A stretch of DNA of 64,000 nucleotides from Shewanella donghaensis (GCF_007567505.1 NZ_CP041783.1:1302001-1366000), one strand, 5' to 3'. Shown: positions 26,868 to 38,469, numbered from the stretch's first letter. The notes: generated by a model from the sequence alone, not told the origin. Numbers and translations: made by a program.

Positions 26868-27263
26868 CTAGTGAGTATGTGAGCAGTTGTCGTCACATTT
26901 ATGTTCATCATCTGCAAATTCGTCATCACCTTCTTGATGTTGCATTACGCCCCATCCGTCAGTCATGCCATCAAATTCTTGTGCAAAAGTATTTAACTCA
27001 ACTTCTTTAGCCACTAAGTCATCATATGAAGGCACCATGTTTAAACAAACAATCAGCTCCCACTTTTCGATTTCTTCGCTAAAGTTAAGTTCAAGTTCAC
27101 CTTGAAGAGCTGTTTCAGTGAGTGCTTCTAGTGCTGATTCTGCATCGCGTTGATCGTCAAAAATCAAAAAGAAATCAACATCTAAAGCAACAGTTAAATC
27201 AATACCAGACTCGGCCATAGCCGCTAACATTTTACCGTTATCATCATCAGGGAATTGCATCAT
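26868..27263 (-). CDS. rraB: Ribonuclease E inhibitor RraB
   Basis: 131-residue acidic protein of the RraB family, which binds RNase E in the degradosome and modulates mRNA decay. It starts at MMQFPDDDNG, where GGA lies just upstream. An open frame extends further but would overlap the S4 gene. Family landmarks are the ferredoxin-like alternation in the first 100 residues and the DGWG motif (MTDGWGVMQHQ), matching YDGWG in E. coli RraB. The acidic tail ends in a Cys/His-rich stretch (HKCDDNCSHTH) that could bind a metal; E. coli RraB ends in acidic residues instead. The S4 protein gene lies 7 bp upstream, so the two RNA-related genes are co-transcribed. Confidence 0.85.
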   Translation of the reverse strand: MMQFPDDDNGKMLAAMAESGIDLTVALDVDFFLIFDDQRDAESALEALTETALQGELELNFSEEIEKWELIVCLNMVPSYDDLVAKEVELNTFAQEFDGMTDGWGVMQHQEGDDEFADDEHKCDDNCSHTH

Positions 27264-27270
27264 TTTATCC

Positions 27271-27504
27271 TTACGCTGTGGCAACAATTTTAATTTGCTC
27301 GCCATTGAACTCAATGACATCGCCAACAACACATTTTTTACGCTTGCGTGTGTCAACTTCGTTATTCACTTTAACGAGACCTTCAGTGATGACATGCTTA
27401 GCTGCACCGCCACCATCAACTAAACCTTGTACTTTTAGTACTTTGTATAACTCGACAAATTCAGCGCCACTTAATAGTGGGAAATCAGTTACTGGGGTGC
27501 TCAT
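27271..27504 (-). CDS. ybcJ: S4-domain RNA-binding protein, YbcJ family
   Basis: 77-residue single S4 domain matching E. coli YbcJ, a small RNA-binding protein. The S4 signature is clear: the first helix LYKVLKVQGLVDGGGAAKHVI, then TEGLVKVNNEVDTRKRKKCVVGDVI. Its basic loop (RKRKK) is the expected RNA contact. The gene sits 7 bp upstream of rraB on the same strand. This pairs an RNA-binding protein with an RNase E regulator, although a joint function is only inferred. Confidence 0.9.
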   Translation of the reverse strand: MSTPVTDFPLLSGAEFVELYKVLKVQGLVDGGGAAKHVITEGLVKVNNEVDTRKRKKCVVGDVIEFNGEQIKIVATA

Positions 27505-27670
27505 TCAATATTGGCCTTTGATCGTAAATATGGGCTGCATTATACCTGAACACAAGTGAATACCAATGGTTAAAACACATGAGTAAACTTATCGCAGGTG
27601 CTTATTAACTATTGTCGCTATCAAATATCTAAATAAAGTCAGTTAAACTCAGCAATCAATTAACCGAGCA

Positions 27671-28522
27671 TTAGCAATGCTCTAGCATGGTTAAGGGATC
27701 GGGATGAATATAGTTGAAATTTAGCTGCTGGCAAATCAAATCGCCATTAATTATTTTACTTGGCATGATGACATCATTAAATTGCGGCGCAGCTAACCCA
27801 AGCTGGCGAGTCGCAGCTTGATAAAAATCTGCTCGACTAGGGTGACTCGGCGCACTCAGATTATAATAATTTGCAACAGCCTGCCCAGCAAAGGTCGAAA
27901 ATAAAATAGCGTCGATAGCCTGAATGCAATCGTCAAGGTGAACCAAGTTAACAGCCACATTAGCTCCGCTAACATCTGCCTTGCCTGCAAAAAACTTACC
28001 TGGATGACGTTTAGGCCCAATAAGCCCTGAAAAACGAACAATACAAGCATTGTCTTTTTCAGCCACTAATGACTCTGCAGCTAACAGTATGTCACTTTTT
28101 GCATCGTATGCATTGGCATCAGTCTCATACATCACTTTGTCTTCAGCAGGATAAACACCTGTCGTGCTGATAAAGATAATCCGTTGGTATTGTCGCTGAC
28201 CAATTAAGCCCATTAAGCGCTGTATATGCACAAGGTATTGGCTTTCACCACGACGAAGTCCTGGAGGGATGTTTATCACTAACGCATCGACATCCAGTAA
28301 TTCATTATACGCAGTTACCGCAGTACTGGCGCTATCCTGGACGGGTGAATTAGATGGTAATAGACTTAAATCGAGTAAATAACTTTCTACTCCTAATTCA
28401 GTTAATTGCTCACATCCTGCTTCACTACGCTTGGTACCACTTACTTTATAGCCACCATTAAGCAATTGCTTTGCCAAAGGCAAACCAAACCAACCGCAAC
28501 CAATAATTGAAATGCTTTTCAT
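27671..28522 (-). CDS. NAD(P)-dependent SDR-family epimerase-like protein, YeeZ-like
   Basis: About 283 residues with an N-terminal Rossmann fold (MKSISIIGCGWFGLPLA, the GxGxxG dinucleotide site). An extended-SDR-like body follows, with FISTTGVYP, the GLIGPKRHPGKFFAGK block and LVHLDDCIQAI, all closely matching E. coli YeeZ. The catalytic YxxxK of active SDRs is not evident, as in YeeZ. The start at 28522 has GGAA 8 nt upstream; an ATG four codons earlier lacks a site. Substrate unknown. The HD-GYP gene lies upstream on the same strand. Confidence 0.85.
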   Translation of the reverse strand: MKSISIIGCGWFGLPLAKQLLNGGYKVSGTKRSEAGCEQLTELGVESYLLDLSLLPSNSPVQDSASTAVTAYNELLDVDALVINIPPGLRRGESQYLVHIQRLMGLIGQRQYQRIIFISTTGVYPAEDKVMYETDANAYDAKSDILLAAESLVAEKDNACIVRFSGLIGPKRHPGKFFAGKADVSGANVAVNLVHLDDCIQAIDAILFSTFAGQAVANYYNLSAPSHPSRADFYQAATRQLGLAAPQFNDVIMPSKIINGDLICQQLNFNYIHPDPLTMLEHC

Positions 28523-28570
28523 GAAGAGTTCCATGGTTAAAAATAATGAGAGTATTGCTCGTACGCTAGG

Positions 28571-29764
28571 CTAATCGCTGATATGACTGATAAAGAAACA
28601 CACCGGATTATTGACTTTGAGTGTACTGGCGATCTTTTCTGATAGTTGGTCAATTTTAATCGTTTCAACGACGGTAACATCTTCGTCTGTTAAACATCTA
28701 AACCCCGCTTGAGCGCCATGCATCGAACAACTAAACACATGAGGTTGCTTCGATTCTCTAGAGGTCATCATCACTTTTGCAACGGAACCATCAGAAAGCT
28801 TAACGATTGAACCCGGAGGGAAAATGCCTAACACTTTAACGAGAACCTCAATCAGTCCTTTGTCGTGTTTGCCTTCTCTAGTTTTAAATAAAGTGCCTAA
28901 AGCCACTTGCGGTGAACTGGTACGATCTAATAAATGAGTATAATCATTCGCTAACGCGGCAATCTGTATTAACTTGGCTAGCTGTTTTTTGGTGAATTGA
29001 CTTGGATAACCACTACCATCGATAAATTCATGGTGATGCAACACAATATCCAGTACCGATTTAGTAAATAAACCACTCCGGTCTAGCATTTCATAGCCAA
29101 TATTAGGATGAGTTTTGAGGTAATTAGCCTCATGAGTCGTTAAATCAGTACGTTTGCGACGAATAGCATCAGGGATTTTTAATTTGCCAATATCATGAAA
29201 AATACAACCTAACCCTAAATCTCTTATTTCTGAAATTGCTATCTCTAGACTGTGCGCCATCATCATCGACAACACAGCAACAGATAAACTATGTTGGGTT
29301 ATATTGGGTTCTTTATCCGCACAACTCACTAAAGTAAATTGGGGATGCTTTGACTCAGTTAACTCTGTCATCAGTAATTCCACCACAGTAACGGCTTCAC
29401 GTTGTGAGACTTCTGGGTCGCTAATCACTTTACTGAATGCTGGACGTAAATCACTGGCGGCTTTATTGAATTTCGTTTGACTGGAATTGACTGATTTTTT
29501 AATCGCACCAACAATATCAAATTCAGCAACCACTTCTGCAACAGGTATCACAATGGGTTCTGGTTCATCAGCTAATAAGTGATGACCTTCAAGAACGGTA
29601 ACATAAGTAATATCAAGGCTATGTATGAGTTCAAGTTCAGCTCTTGAGGTAACAGGCACTTTATTTCGAAAAAACGGGTTACTGAACCACGACAAAGGCA
29701 GTTTAACGGTCATTCCCACAACAAGTTGTGAAAGCGGTATATTGATAGGTGCAGTTTTTGCCAC
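28571..29764 (-). CDS. HD-GYP domain protein (putative c-di-GMP phosphodiesterase)
   Basis: 397 residues. The N-terminal 130 residues fit the DUF3391 module often found before HD-GYP domains (IPLSQLVVGMTVKLPLSWFSNPFF...). The HD-GYP domain spans about 140-320, with HD in GCIFHDIGKLKIPD, HHEFIDGSGYP carrying the GYP triplet, and conserved Lys/His residues between. An intact metal site and GYP suggest it hydrolyses c-di-GMP. It is cytosolic, with no receiver or membrane segment. Together with the PilZ and GGDEF genes it makes three c-di-GMP-related proteins in the window, but they are not clustered. Confidence 0.92.
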   Translation of the reverse strand: MAKTAPINIPLSQLVVGMTVKLPLSWFSNPFFRNKVPVTSRAELELIHSLDITYVTVLEGHHLLADEPEPIVIPVAEVVAEFDIVGAIKKSVNSSQTKFNKAASDLRPAFSKVISDPEVSQREAVTVVELLMTELTESKHPQFTLVSCADKEPNITQHSLSVAVLSMMMAHSLEIAISEIRDLGLGCIFHDIGKLKIPDAIRRKRTDLTTHEANYLKTHPNIGYEMLDRSGLFTKSVLDIVLHHHEFIDGSGYPSQFTKKQLAKLIQIAALANDYTHLLDRTSSPQVALGTLFKTREGKHDKGLIEVLVKVLGIFPPGSIVKLSDGSVAKVMMTSRESKQPHVFSCSMHGAQAGFRCLTDEDVTVVETIKIDQLSEKIASTLKVNNPVCFFISHISD

Positions 29765-29860
29765 TGTTACTTACCTTTAAACGTCCATGAATACTGGTAT
29801 TAGTAATGATAGATAAAGTTAACCTAATTATGGTTTTAGATTTGTGCTATATGCCTAACT

Positions 29861-30523
29861 TTACTTTTTAATATCAGAGTTTATCGTTTTGTTTAGTTCA
29901 GTTTGAATAACTTTTTTTGATACTGCCCGATTATGCTTGGCAGAATCTACAATTTTTTGTGTATGTTTTGCGACTTCTGATGATTCATCAGGCTCATAGA
30001 TGTCGTGCACAAGTTCAACATCATCTGCGCTATTTTCAGTTTCAACAGCTAAGTAATCGGCTTCATTTTGCCAATCTTTAAAATAATGATGCAAGCGCTT
30101 TGATTTAAAGAGATAGATGCATGACCAAAATATAAATAACGCATCGAGTGCAAAACTCGCTTTAAAAACAAAGTGGTCGTGAACCAGTCTTTGACTTAAT
30201 AGTAATGCATCTACAATAAGTAACAACCACAGGGCATATTTAACTTGATTGAATACAGGTCTTAATAATTGTGGCCCACGCTTTCGTTCAGCAATCACCA
30301 ACCCATAAATAATCACCGCACCGACTCCGGCCGTTAGCGCCATTAAGAAGTCAGTTTTCTCAGGGTAAAATAGCCTAACGAGTCCTGACCGATCACTAAA
30401 CTGAGTCAAGGACGCAATAAATACACACCAACCACGCGCAAGGAAAATGAGTATAAGATAAAGAAATATCGGTGGTTTTATGTGGCCTTTTTCATCAAGC
30501 CAAGTGATATTACTAAAATTCAC
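29861..30523 (-). CDS. DUF2919 (YfeZ-like) inner-membrane protein
   Basis: 220 residues with four hydrophobic segments at about 18-37, 60-77, 92-109 and 120-137. An N-terminal cytosolic stretch (WLDEKGHIKPPIFLYL) has the D-x-G/K-PP pattern of the DUF2919/YfeZ family. The C-terminal 80 residues are charged and probably cytosolic. Function unknown. It lies downstream of ligA on the same strand, separated by a run of degenerate 18-bp repeats. Confidence 0.7.
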   Translation of the reverse strand: MNFSNITWLDEKGHIKPPIFLYLILIFLARGWCVFIASLTQFSDRSGLVRLFYPEKTDFLMALTAGVGAVIIYGLVIAERKRGPQLLRPVFNQVKYALWLLLIVDALLLSQRLVHDHFVFKASFALDALFIFWSCIYLFKSKRLHHYFKDWQNEADYLAVETENSADDVELVHDIYEPDESSEVAKHTQKIVDSAKHNRAVSKKVIQTELNKTINSDIKK

Positions 30524-30564
30524 AGGGTATCCAATCTATTGTATTAAGGCTCTATTCTTAATAA

Positions 30565-30629
30565 AAAGCTTAATTAACTAACAAAGCTTAACTGAGTAAC
30601 AAAGCCTTAATTGAGAATCAAGCCTTAAT
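30565..30629. repeat. Degenerate 18-19-bp tandem repeat between ligA and the DUF2919 gene
   Basis: Units begin at 30565, 30583, 30601 and 30620 with the shared word AAAGC(C)TTAA followed by TTGAGTAAC-like sequence. The first two units are 18 bp, the third 19 bp, and the fourth is partial. Confidence 0.75.
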
Positions 30630-30658
30630 ATTCCGTCTAAAAATTGCCAATAACTATC

Positions 30659-32677
<2,019 letters not shown>

Positions 32678-32686
32678 CTAAATACA

Positions 32687-32712
32687 AATAAGGCCGCAAG
32701 CGCGGCCTTATT
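32687..32712 (-). terminator. Terminator/attenuator between zipA and ligA
   Basis: A perfect 11-bp stem (AATAAGGCCGC / GCGGCCTTATT) with an AAGC loop. The following minus-strand sequence is T-rich but interrupted, so read-through into ligA is likely. Confidence 0.65.
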
Positions 32713-32729
32713 TTAACAATCGAAAATGG

Positions 32730-33836
32730 TTAAGAAACTGCTTTAATTCGGCTTAAATATGCCTGTTTGTTGACATCAGTCCATGCTAATCGTTTGTCAT
32801 CTAGCACTTCTGCGCCTAAATCATCAGCAAGCTGTTGTGCTGAATTAAGCATTATTGAAAAATTCATTAAAGCATCACCGTGACAAGGCAGCGTCATAAA
32901 TAACACTACGCCCTGGGTAACAAACTGCTCCATGCTATCTGGGTCAAACACACCAGGTTTTAACATATTTGCCATCGAAAATAAGACTTTACCATTGCCG
33001 GCATTATCTTGATGACGATGGAAAATATCCATATCACCGAACTTAAAGTTAAGCGATAACAAACAAGGTAATAATTCAGCGCCATGCATTTGTTCGCCAT
33101 CACGGGCAACAACATGCAAAACCAATACATCTTGCGGATCGCCAAGTGGCTCATCTTTCACTACTGGCTCAGGTGTTTCAGTCACTGACGTTGCAGCAAA
33201 AGTAGCTTCAGCTGCAATCACTGGTTCTTGGTTATGAGTGTCTTTGTGATGTTGATAATCGGCTTGCTGATATGTGGTGTCGCTTGCTGAAGCATCTACT
33301 GTATTTACCGACGTATCCACATGGGCTGTCTCAACAGGTTCTTGATTATATTCGTCGGTAAAATCTTCAGTAAATAAAGCTTGTTGCGTCGGCATATGTT
33401 CAGCTTCTGCTTTGATCGCAGCTGCGGCCATAACAGGCTCTTTTCTACCAGGGTGATAACTTGGCGCCTTGGCATTAATTGCCGAAGGATTTTGTAAACC
33501 AATGCCTTTTTTAGAACCCGCTTCATTAATTTCAACATCATCAGAAATAGTCGAATTCACAGCAGCTTTTGGTCGATACATATTAGGTGTTGATGAAGGC
33601 GTGCCAGAGTCATCTTGACTATCGTCATCAGCATTTACTCTTCTCACTTCACCGATGCCATCAGCGTCAAAACCTTGCGAATCACGCTGATTAGCTTGTC
33701 CTTTATAGAAACCCGTCATCGGATTATCTTTTAATGTTTTAGGTTGTTGCTTACGAATAGACCAAAAACCATGTACCAATACTGCGATAATAGCTATTGC
33801 GCCAAGTATGGACAAAACCAGTTGAAAATCTTCCAT
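32730..33836 (-). CDS. zipA: Cell division protein ZipA
   Basis: Anchors and bundles FtsZ at the division site. One N-terminal transmembrane helix (about residues 5-25, LVLSILGAIAIIAVLVHGFW) with the rest cytosolic is the family topology. A basic segment follows, then a long Pro/Gln/acidic linker (about 40-230), then the C-terminal FtsZ-binding domain (LVLHVVARDGEQMHGAELL... to the end). The MAxMLKPGVFDP block is typical (here MANMLKPGVFDPD). It lies 20 bp downstream of smc on the same strand, so smc-zipA(-ligA) form one transcription unit. Confidence 0.95.
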   Translation of the reverse strand: MEDFQLVLSILGAIAIIAVLVHGFWSIRKQQPKTLKDNPMTGFYKGQANQRDSQGFDADGIGEVRRVNADDDSQDDSGTPSSTPNMYRPKAAVNSTISDDVEINEAGSKKGIGLQNPSAINAKAPSYHPGRKEPVMAAAAIKAEAEHMPTQQALFTEDFTDEYNQEPVETAHVDTSVNTVDASASDTTYQQADYQHHKDTHNQEPVIAAEATFAATSVTETPEPVVKDEPLGDPQDVLVLHVVARDGEQMHGAELLPCLLSLNFKFGDMDIFHRHQDNAGNGKVLFSMANMLKPGVFDPDSMEQFVTQGVVLFMTLPCHGDALMNFSIMLNSAQQLADDLGAEVLDDKRLAWTDVNKQAYLSRIKAVS

Positions 33837-33856
33837 TGGTAACCCTGTAATCCTAT

Positions 33857-36800
33857 TTATTCAGCGTCGGCTAATGCCACCGCTTCTTCGATATCTACTG
33901 CGACTATACGTGAAACTCCCGGTTCATGCATAGTGACACCAATTAATTGATCAGCCATTTCCATGGTGATTTTATTATGACTTATATATACAAACTGCAC
34001 ACTCTGCGACATCTCTTTCAGTAAACGACAAAATCGTTCAACGTTGGCGTCATCTAAAGGTGCATCGACTTCATCTAGCATACAAAAAGGAGCTGGATTA
34101 AGTCTAAATATGGCAAATACTAATGATAAAGCGGTTAACGCTTTTTCTCCACCACTAAGAAGGTGAATCGTACTATTCTTTTTACCCGGTGGTTGCGCCA
34201 TTATGGTCACACCCGTTTCAAGTAAATCATCATCCGTTAAGGCTAAATAGGCTTTACCGCCGCCAAAAACTTTTGGGAATAGTTTTGATAAATCAGCATT
34301 AACCGCATCGTATGTGGTTTTAAACCGAATACGTGTTTCTTTATCAATTTTACGAATCGCTTCTTCAAGTGTACCCAAACCTTTATTTAAATCACTATCT
34401 TGGTTATCTAAATAAGCCTTTCGTTCACTTTGTTGTTCAAATTCTTCTATCGCTGCAAGGTTTATGGCGCCAAGATGGCTAATTTGCGCTCTGACTTTAT
34501 CAAGATTTTTTTGCCATACCACGACTTTAGCCGCTTCAGGTATTTTTGATATTACATCTTGAATATTTATCTGTTGTTCTTCAAGTAACTGGTACTGACC
34601 ATTGGCCTGACCTTTTAAACCTTCACGACGTAACTTTAACCCGCTGAGCATTTGAGTCAAGTCTTGAAGCCCACCAAGTTGTTGTTTTTGAATCAATAGC
34701 GCACTATCAAGCCGAGATTGCAGTTCTGCTTGCTGAGTTCTATTTGAATTGAGCAATTGCTGTTTAGATTGCTGAATGTCTAACTGTGTCGCTAACTGGC
34801 TTTGCAGTTGCTGTAACTGCTTATCGCCCAAGTCTTCACTACTTTGTAACTGAGTTCGACGCAGCTGTTTAATTTGTTCAGTGGTGGTTTCAGATTGCAA
34901 TTTCTGCTGACTGATATTAGCTTGCAACACGGCTGCTTGCGTTTGCAATTTTTGTAATTGTTGCCTGCAGGTATTACTGTTTCGTTCTTGCTGACTGCGC
35001 TTGGTTTTATATTCTCGCAGCTGATGGCTAGCGGTTTGCCAATCTTGATTAACTTGCTGTTGCTTCGCCAGTTGTTGCTGATGAGTTTGCTGAGACAATT
35101 CAACATCTGCAGTTAAGCGCTCAATCAATTTTTGACCCGACGTGATTTGTACCTGCACCTGTTGCACTTGCTCATTTAAGGTATTTTGACGACGCAGTCT
35201 ATCTTGTTTTTGTTGCACTAAACTCTTAATTTGCGCATCAAGCTTACTGCAATCTAACTGCAGTTGATGATGTTTAATTTGAGATTGACTAGTTTGCCCA
35301 TGAGCATCCGCCACGGCTTGAGTCGCTGTGCTTACTTGCTGCTGTAGCTTAATTAACTGTTCATTTAACTGTTCAATTTGATTGAGTAATTGCTGGTATT
35401 CATTCTTAAGCGCTAACTCAGACTGTTTACCTTCGGCTTTTTTGAAGACAAAACCATGACCAACAAGATAACCATCTTGAGTGGCAATTAAACCATCAGC
35501 GTTAACCTGCTCGAGCTGTTTCTTCGCGCTATCAAGACTAGAGCTCCAAGTGACATTATTAAGCCAAGGCAATAAGTTCACCGCAGCAGACACTTGTTGA
35601 TTAATCGGTTTTATATCACCTGACGCAAAAAAACCTTCTGCTAAGTCATCAGAGCCGTTCGCATCAAGCTTGATTGAGGCATCAATAACATTAGTGGCTA
35701 AAATGCCCTGTAGTAATACATCTACCGCTTTTTCCCAGCCGGGTGTGACTTCAATGCTTTGCCATAATGCTTGATGCTCGGAATCATCCGTAGTCAGCCA
35801 TTGTTCAATCAACTCGCTTCTTGCCGTTAAAGATGAGAGCAATTGCTTTTGTTGTTGATAATGCTCACCGGAATAAGCCAGCGTTTGTTGTTTGTCTTCT
35901 AAGTCATCAGCCAACTGGTGTTTTACTTCATCTTCAAGTTCTAGTTGCTCTTGTAGATCGTTTAGCTGGCTATCCAGTGCCGTGAGTTCTGCATTAGGAT
36001 CTGACTCGGTATTTCGCTGTTGTTCAGCACTAAGTCCAATTAACTGCTTTTGCTGCTGAGACAGCATTTGTTGTTGATGCTGCAACTTATTCTGGGTTAG
36101 CGCCGCTTCCATTTTTGCATTAGCTGCACCGTCCGACAGTACCGACAGATGTTGTTGTAAATCAGCAGCCTTTTCTTCTACATCTTGAAGTTGCTCATCA
36201 ATAATGCTGAGCTCTTGTTCTGCATCTGCAAGCTCAGGTTTACCTTGTTCTAACGCTAGCGACAACTGTTGTTCTTGCACTGTTAAATCTTGTAATGCAT
36301 CACTGGAAATTTTCTGTTTACTTACCAACTCTTTTAATTGTAATTCAAGCTGATTATCTTGCTGCTGCTGATGTTTAAGTTGTTGCTCCAACTTAGCGAT
36401 TTCGGTGCCCGCTTGATAAAACTCGGCAACCAGCTTTTGTTCAGATTCAGATAACTCAGCTAATTGACCTTTAAGCTGGGTCAATGTGAGTTCAGTCGAC
36501 TCGCCTTCAGCATTGGCTGCAGCCATATTAACGTCAAGTTGCTGGATTTCTTTGGCAATCTTGTCGCTCTGACCGGTAAGTTCCTGATAACGCATAACCA
36601 GTAACTGGGCATGAAAGTCTCTTTCTTGTTGCTTAAACTCTCGATATTGCTTTGCCGCCTGTGCTTGTTGCTCAAGCTTTTCAATTTGGCTGCCAAGTTC
36701 TAAGCGAATATCGTTAAGGCGTTCAAGGTTTTCACGGGTATGACGAATACGATTCTCAGTTTCGCGGCGGCGTTCTTTATAACGTGAAATACCCGCAGCT

Positions 36801-37297
36801 TCTTCAATAAACACCCGTAACTCTTGCGGTTTAGATTCGATGAGCCTTGAAATGGTGCCTTGCTCGATAATCGCATAACTGCGTGGACCAAGGCCGGTAC
36901 CCATAAATAGGTCGGTAATATCTTTACGACGACATTTCTGACCATTTAGAAAATAATTCGAATCACCATCACGACTGACTTGTCTTTTAACCGAGATTTC
37001 TTGATAACTGGCATATTGACCGGCAAGTCGGCCGTCCAAGTTTTCAAAGCTCAGTTCAATACTGGCAACAGAAACCGGTTTTCTGGCACTTGAACCGTTA
37101 AAAATAACGTCCATCATCGAGTCGCCACGCAAATGCTTGGCAGAGCTTTCGCCTAACACCCAACGAACAGCATCAATGATATTAGACTTTCCACAGCCAT
37201 TGGGACCAATAACGGCCGTTAATGGTTGATTGAATGGGATTTTGGTGGAGTCAACGAACGACTTAAAGCCAGCAAGTTTTATTTGTTTTAATCGCAT
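33857..37297 (-). CDS. smc: Chromosome segregation protein SMC
   Basis: 1146-residue bacterial SMC ATPase, which extrudes loops to condense and segregate the chromosome. Walker A GPNGCGKSNIIDAVRWVLGE is at residues 31-50. Two coiled coils flank a hinge domain around 500-650 (WQSIEVTPGWEKAVDVLL... region). The ABC signature LLSGGEKALTALSLVFAIF and Walker B FCMLDEVDAPLDDANV are near the C-terminus. Coiled coils are Gln/Leu-rich. No ScpA/ScpB or MukEF genes are in the window. First gene of the smc-zipA unit, divergent from cysZ. Confidence 0.96.
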   Translation of the reverse strand: MRLKQIKLAGFKSFVDSTKIPFNQPLTAVIGPNGCGKSNIIDAVRWVLGESSAKHLRGDSMMDVIFNGSSARKPVSVASIELSFENLDGRLAGQYASYQEISVKRQVSRDGDSNYFLNGQKCRRKDITDLFMGTGLGPRSYAIIEQGTISRLIESKPQELRVFIEEAAGISRYKERRRETENRIRHTRENLERLNDIRLELGSQIEKLEQQAQAAKQYREFKQQERDFHAQLLVMRYQELTGQSDKIAKEIQQLDVNMAAANAEGESTELTLTQLKGQLAELSESEQKLVAEFYQAGTEIAKLEQQLKHQQQQDNQLELQLKELVSKQKISSDALQDLTVQEQQLSLALEQGKPELADAEQELSIIDEQLQDVEEKAADLQQHLSVLSDGAANAKMEAALTQNKLQHQQQMLSQQQKQLIGLSAEQQRNTESDPNAELTALDSQLNDLQEQLELEDEVKHQLADDLEDKQQTLAYSGEHYQQQKQLLSSLTARSELIEQWLTTDDSEHQALWQSIEVTPGWEKAVDVLLQGILATNVIDASIKLDANGSDDLAEGFFASGDIKPINQQVSAAVNLLPWLNNVTWSSSLDSAKKQLEQVNADGLIATQDGYLVGHGFVFKKAEGKQSELALKNEYQQLLNQIEQLNEQLIKLQQQVSTATQAVADAHGQTSQSQIKHHQLQLDCSKLDAQIKSLVQQKQDRLRRQNTLNEQVQQVQVQITSGQKLIERLTADVELSQQTHQQQLAKQQQVNQDWQTASHQLREYKTKRSQQERNSNTCRQQLQKLQTQAAVLQANISQQKLQSETTTEQIKQLRRTQLQSSEDLGDKQLQQLQSQLATQLDIQQSKQQLLNSNRTQQAELQSRLDSALLIQKQQLGGLQDLTQMLSGLKLRREGLKGQANGQYQLLEEQQINIQDVISKIPEAAKVVVWQKNLDKVRAQISHLGAINLAAIEEFEQQSERKAYLDNQDSDLNKGLGTLEEAIRKIDKETRIRFKTTYDAVNADLSKLFPKVFGGGKAYLALTDDDLLETGVTIMAQPPGKKNSTIHLLSGGEKALTALSLVFAIFRLNPAPFCMLDEVDAPLDDANVERFCRLLKEMSQSVQFVYISHNKITMEMADQLIGVTMHEPGVSRIVAVDIEEAVALADAE

Positions 37298-37499
37298 TGT
37301 GCTTTTAAGTGGTTCCAGTGGGGTTTATTAAAGGTAATTAATGATTAACCAATTGTCTGATATGACACAGTAAGGTACAACTTTACCAATCACGCTGCAT
37401 TTTGTAACGATTTTTATGGTCTAAACACACTTTAAGGCTTGTTTTCCGTTCAATGCATCATCACAATTGTAATAACTCGTTTTTTCAAGGATGTAATCG

Positions 37500-38264
37500 A
37501 TGGCAATTAAACCAATGAAAAGTGGTGTTAATTATTTTATGGATGGTTTTAAGCTCATTAAACAACCAGGGCTAAGGACGTTTGTATTTATACCACTCAT
37601 GGTCAACTTAGTGCTTTTTTCTACTGTTATCTATTTTGCTGTAGGTAAGCTAGACGAATTATTTGGCTGGATGAACGGGCAGATCCCTGACTACTTAACT
37701 TGGTTAAACTTCTTTCTATGGCCACTTGCTGTTGTCAGTTTATTAGTGGTGATGTCTTTTATTTTTAGTTCGGTAATGAACTGGATTGCAGCCCCCTTTA
37801 ATGGCTTACTTGCCGAAAAAGTTGAAATGCATTTAACCGGTAAGTCACTTAACTCTGGCACTACAATTGATTTAATTAAAGACCTACCCCGAATTATGGG
37901 CAGAGAATGGATTAAGTTGAAATACTACTTACCAAGAGCCTTGATATTTTTAGCCCTCTTCATCGTCCCTGTTGTTGGCCAAACTGCAGCGCCCATTCTT
38001 TGGTTTTTATTCAGCGCCTGGATGATGGCGATTCAATACTGTGATTTTCCCTTTGATAACCACAAAGTACCATTTGAAGATATGAAGTTTGCTTTGAACC
38101 AAACCAAAGGCACCAGCTATACTTTTGGCGCCACAGTGACATTATTTTCAATGATCCCTATCGTTAACTTTATTGTAATGCCTGTGGCTATTTGTGGCGC
38201 TACTGCAATGTGGGTTGATAAATACCGCGACGCTTATAAACACCCTGAAATAGCACCAGAGTAA
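37500..38264 (+). CDS. cysZ: Sulfate transporter CysZ
   Basis: Inner-membrane protein supplying sulfate for cysteine synthesis. 254 residues matching E. coli CysZ: a start with SGVNYFMDGFKLIKQPGLRTFVFIPLMVN-like sequence, several long hydrophobic helices, a conserved cytosolic stretch (APFNGLLAEKVE), and the FPFDNHK motif. AAGGA lies 9 nt upstream of the start. cysK, the enzyme using the reduced product, is 14 kb away in this window rather than adjacent as in E. coli. Divergent from smc with a 200-bp shared promoter region. Confidence 0.95.
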   Translation: MAIKPMKSGVNYFMDGFKLIKQPGLRTFVFIPLMVNLVLFSTVIYFAVGKLDELFGWMNGQIPDYLTWLNFFLWPLAVVSLLVVMSFIFSSVMNWIAAPFNGLLAEKVEMHLTGKSLNSGTTIDLIKDLPRIMGREWIKLKYYLPRALIFLALFIVPVVGQTAAPILWFLFSAWMMAIQYCDFPFDNHKVPFEDMKFALNQTKGTSYTFGATVTLFSMIPIVNFIVMPVAICGATAMWVDKYRDAYKHPEIAPE

Positions 38265-38285
38265 TCGTTTGATATTAAACTCAAT

Positions 38286-38315
38286 GAGTTGAGTTAAGTT
38301 AAGTTAAGTTAAGTT
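38286..38315. repeat. Pentanucleotide repeat after cysZ
   Basis: Six consecutive 5-bp units: GAGTT twice then AAGTT four times. A short simple-sequence tract just before the cysZ terminator, prone to slippage. Confidence 0.9.
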
Positions 38316-38325
38316 ATCAATGCTA

Positions 38326-38356
38326 AAGCCTCAACGAAACTGTTGGGGCTTTTTTG
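38326..38356 (+). terminator. Terminator after cysZ
   Basis: AAGCCTCAAC / GTTGGGGCTT (one G-T pair) stem with a 6-nt loop, followed by six T residues. Confidence 0.9.
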
Positions 38357-38469
38357 TTTTACATATTTGAACTTGAGTAGCTTATTCCTGGACATTTCCA
38401 AGCCAGGAATGCGTGTAATACTAAAAACTTTCAAATAACTTTTTCTATATCAAGAGTGTGTTCAACTAA

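Noticed and set aside
27264-27356. Longer rraB start
   Set aside because: It overlaps the S4 gene by most of its length; MMQFPDD has a site of its own.
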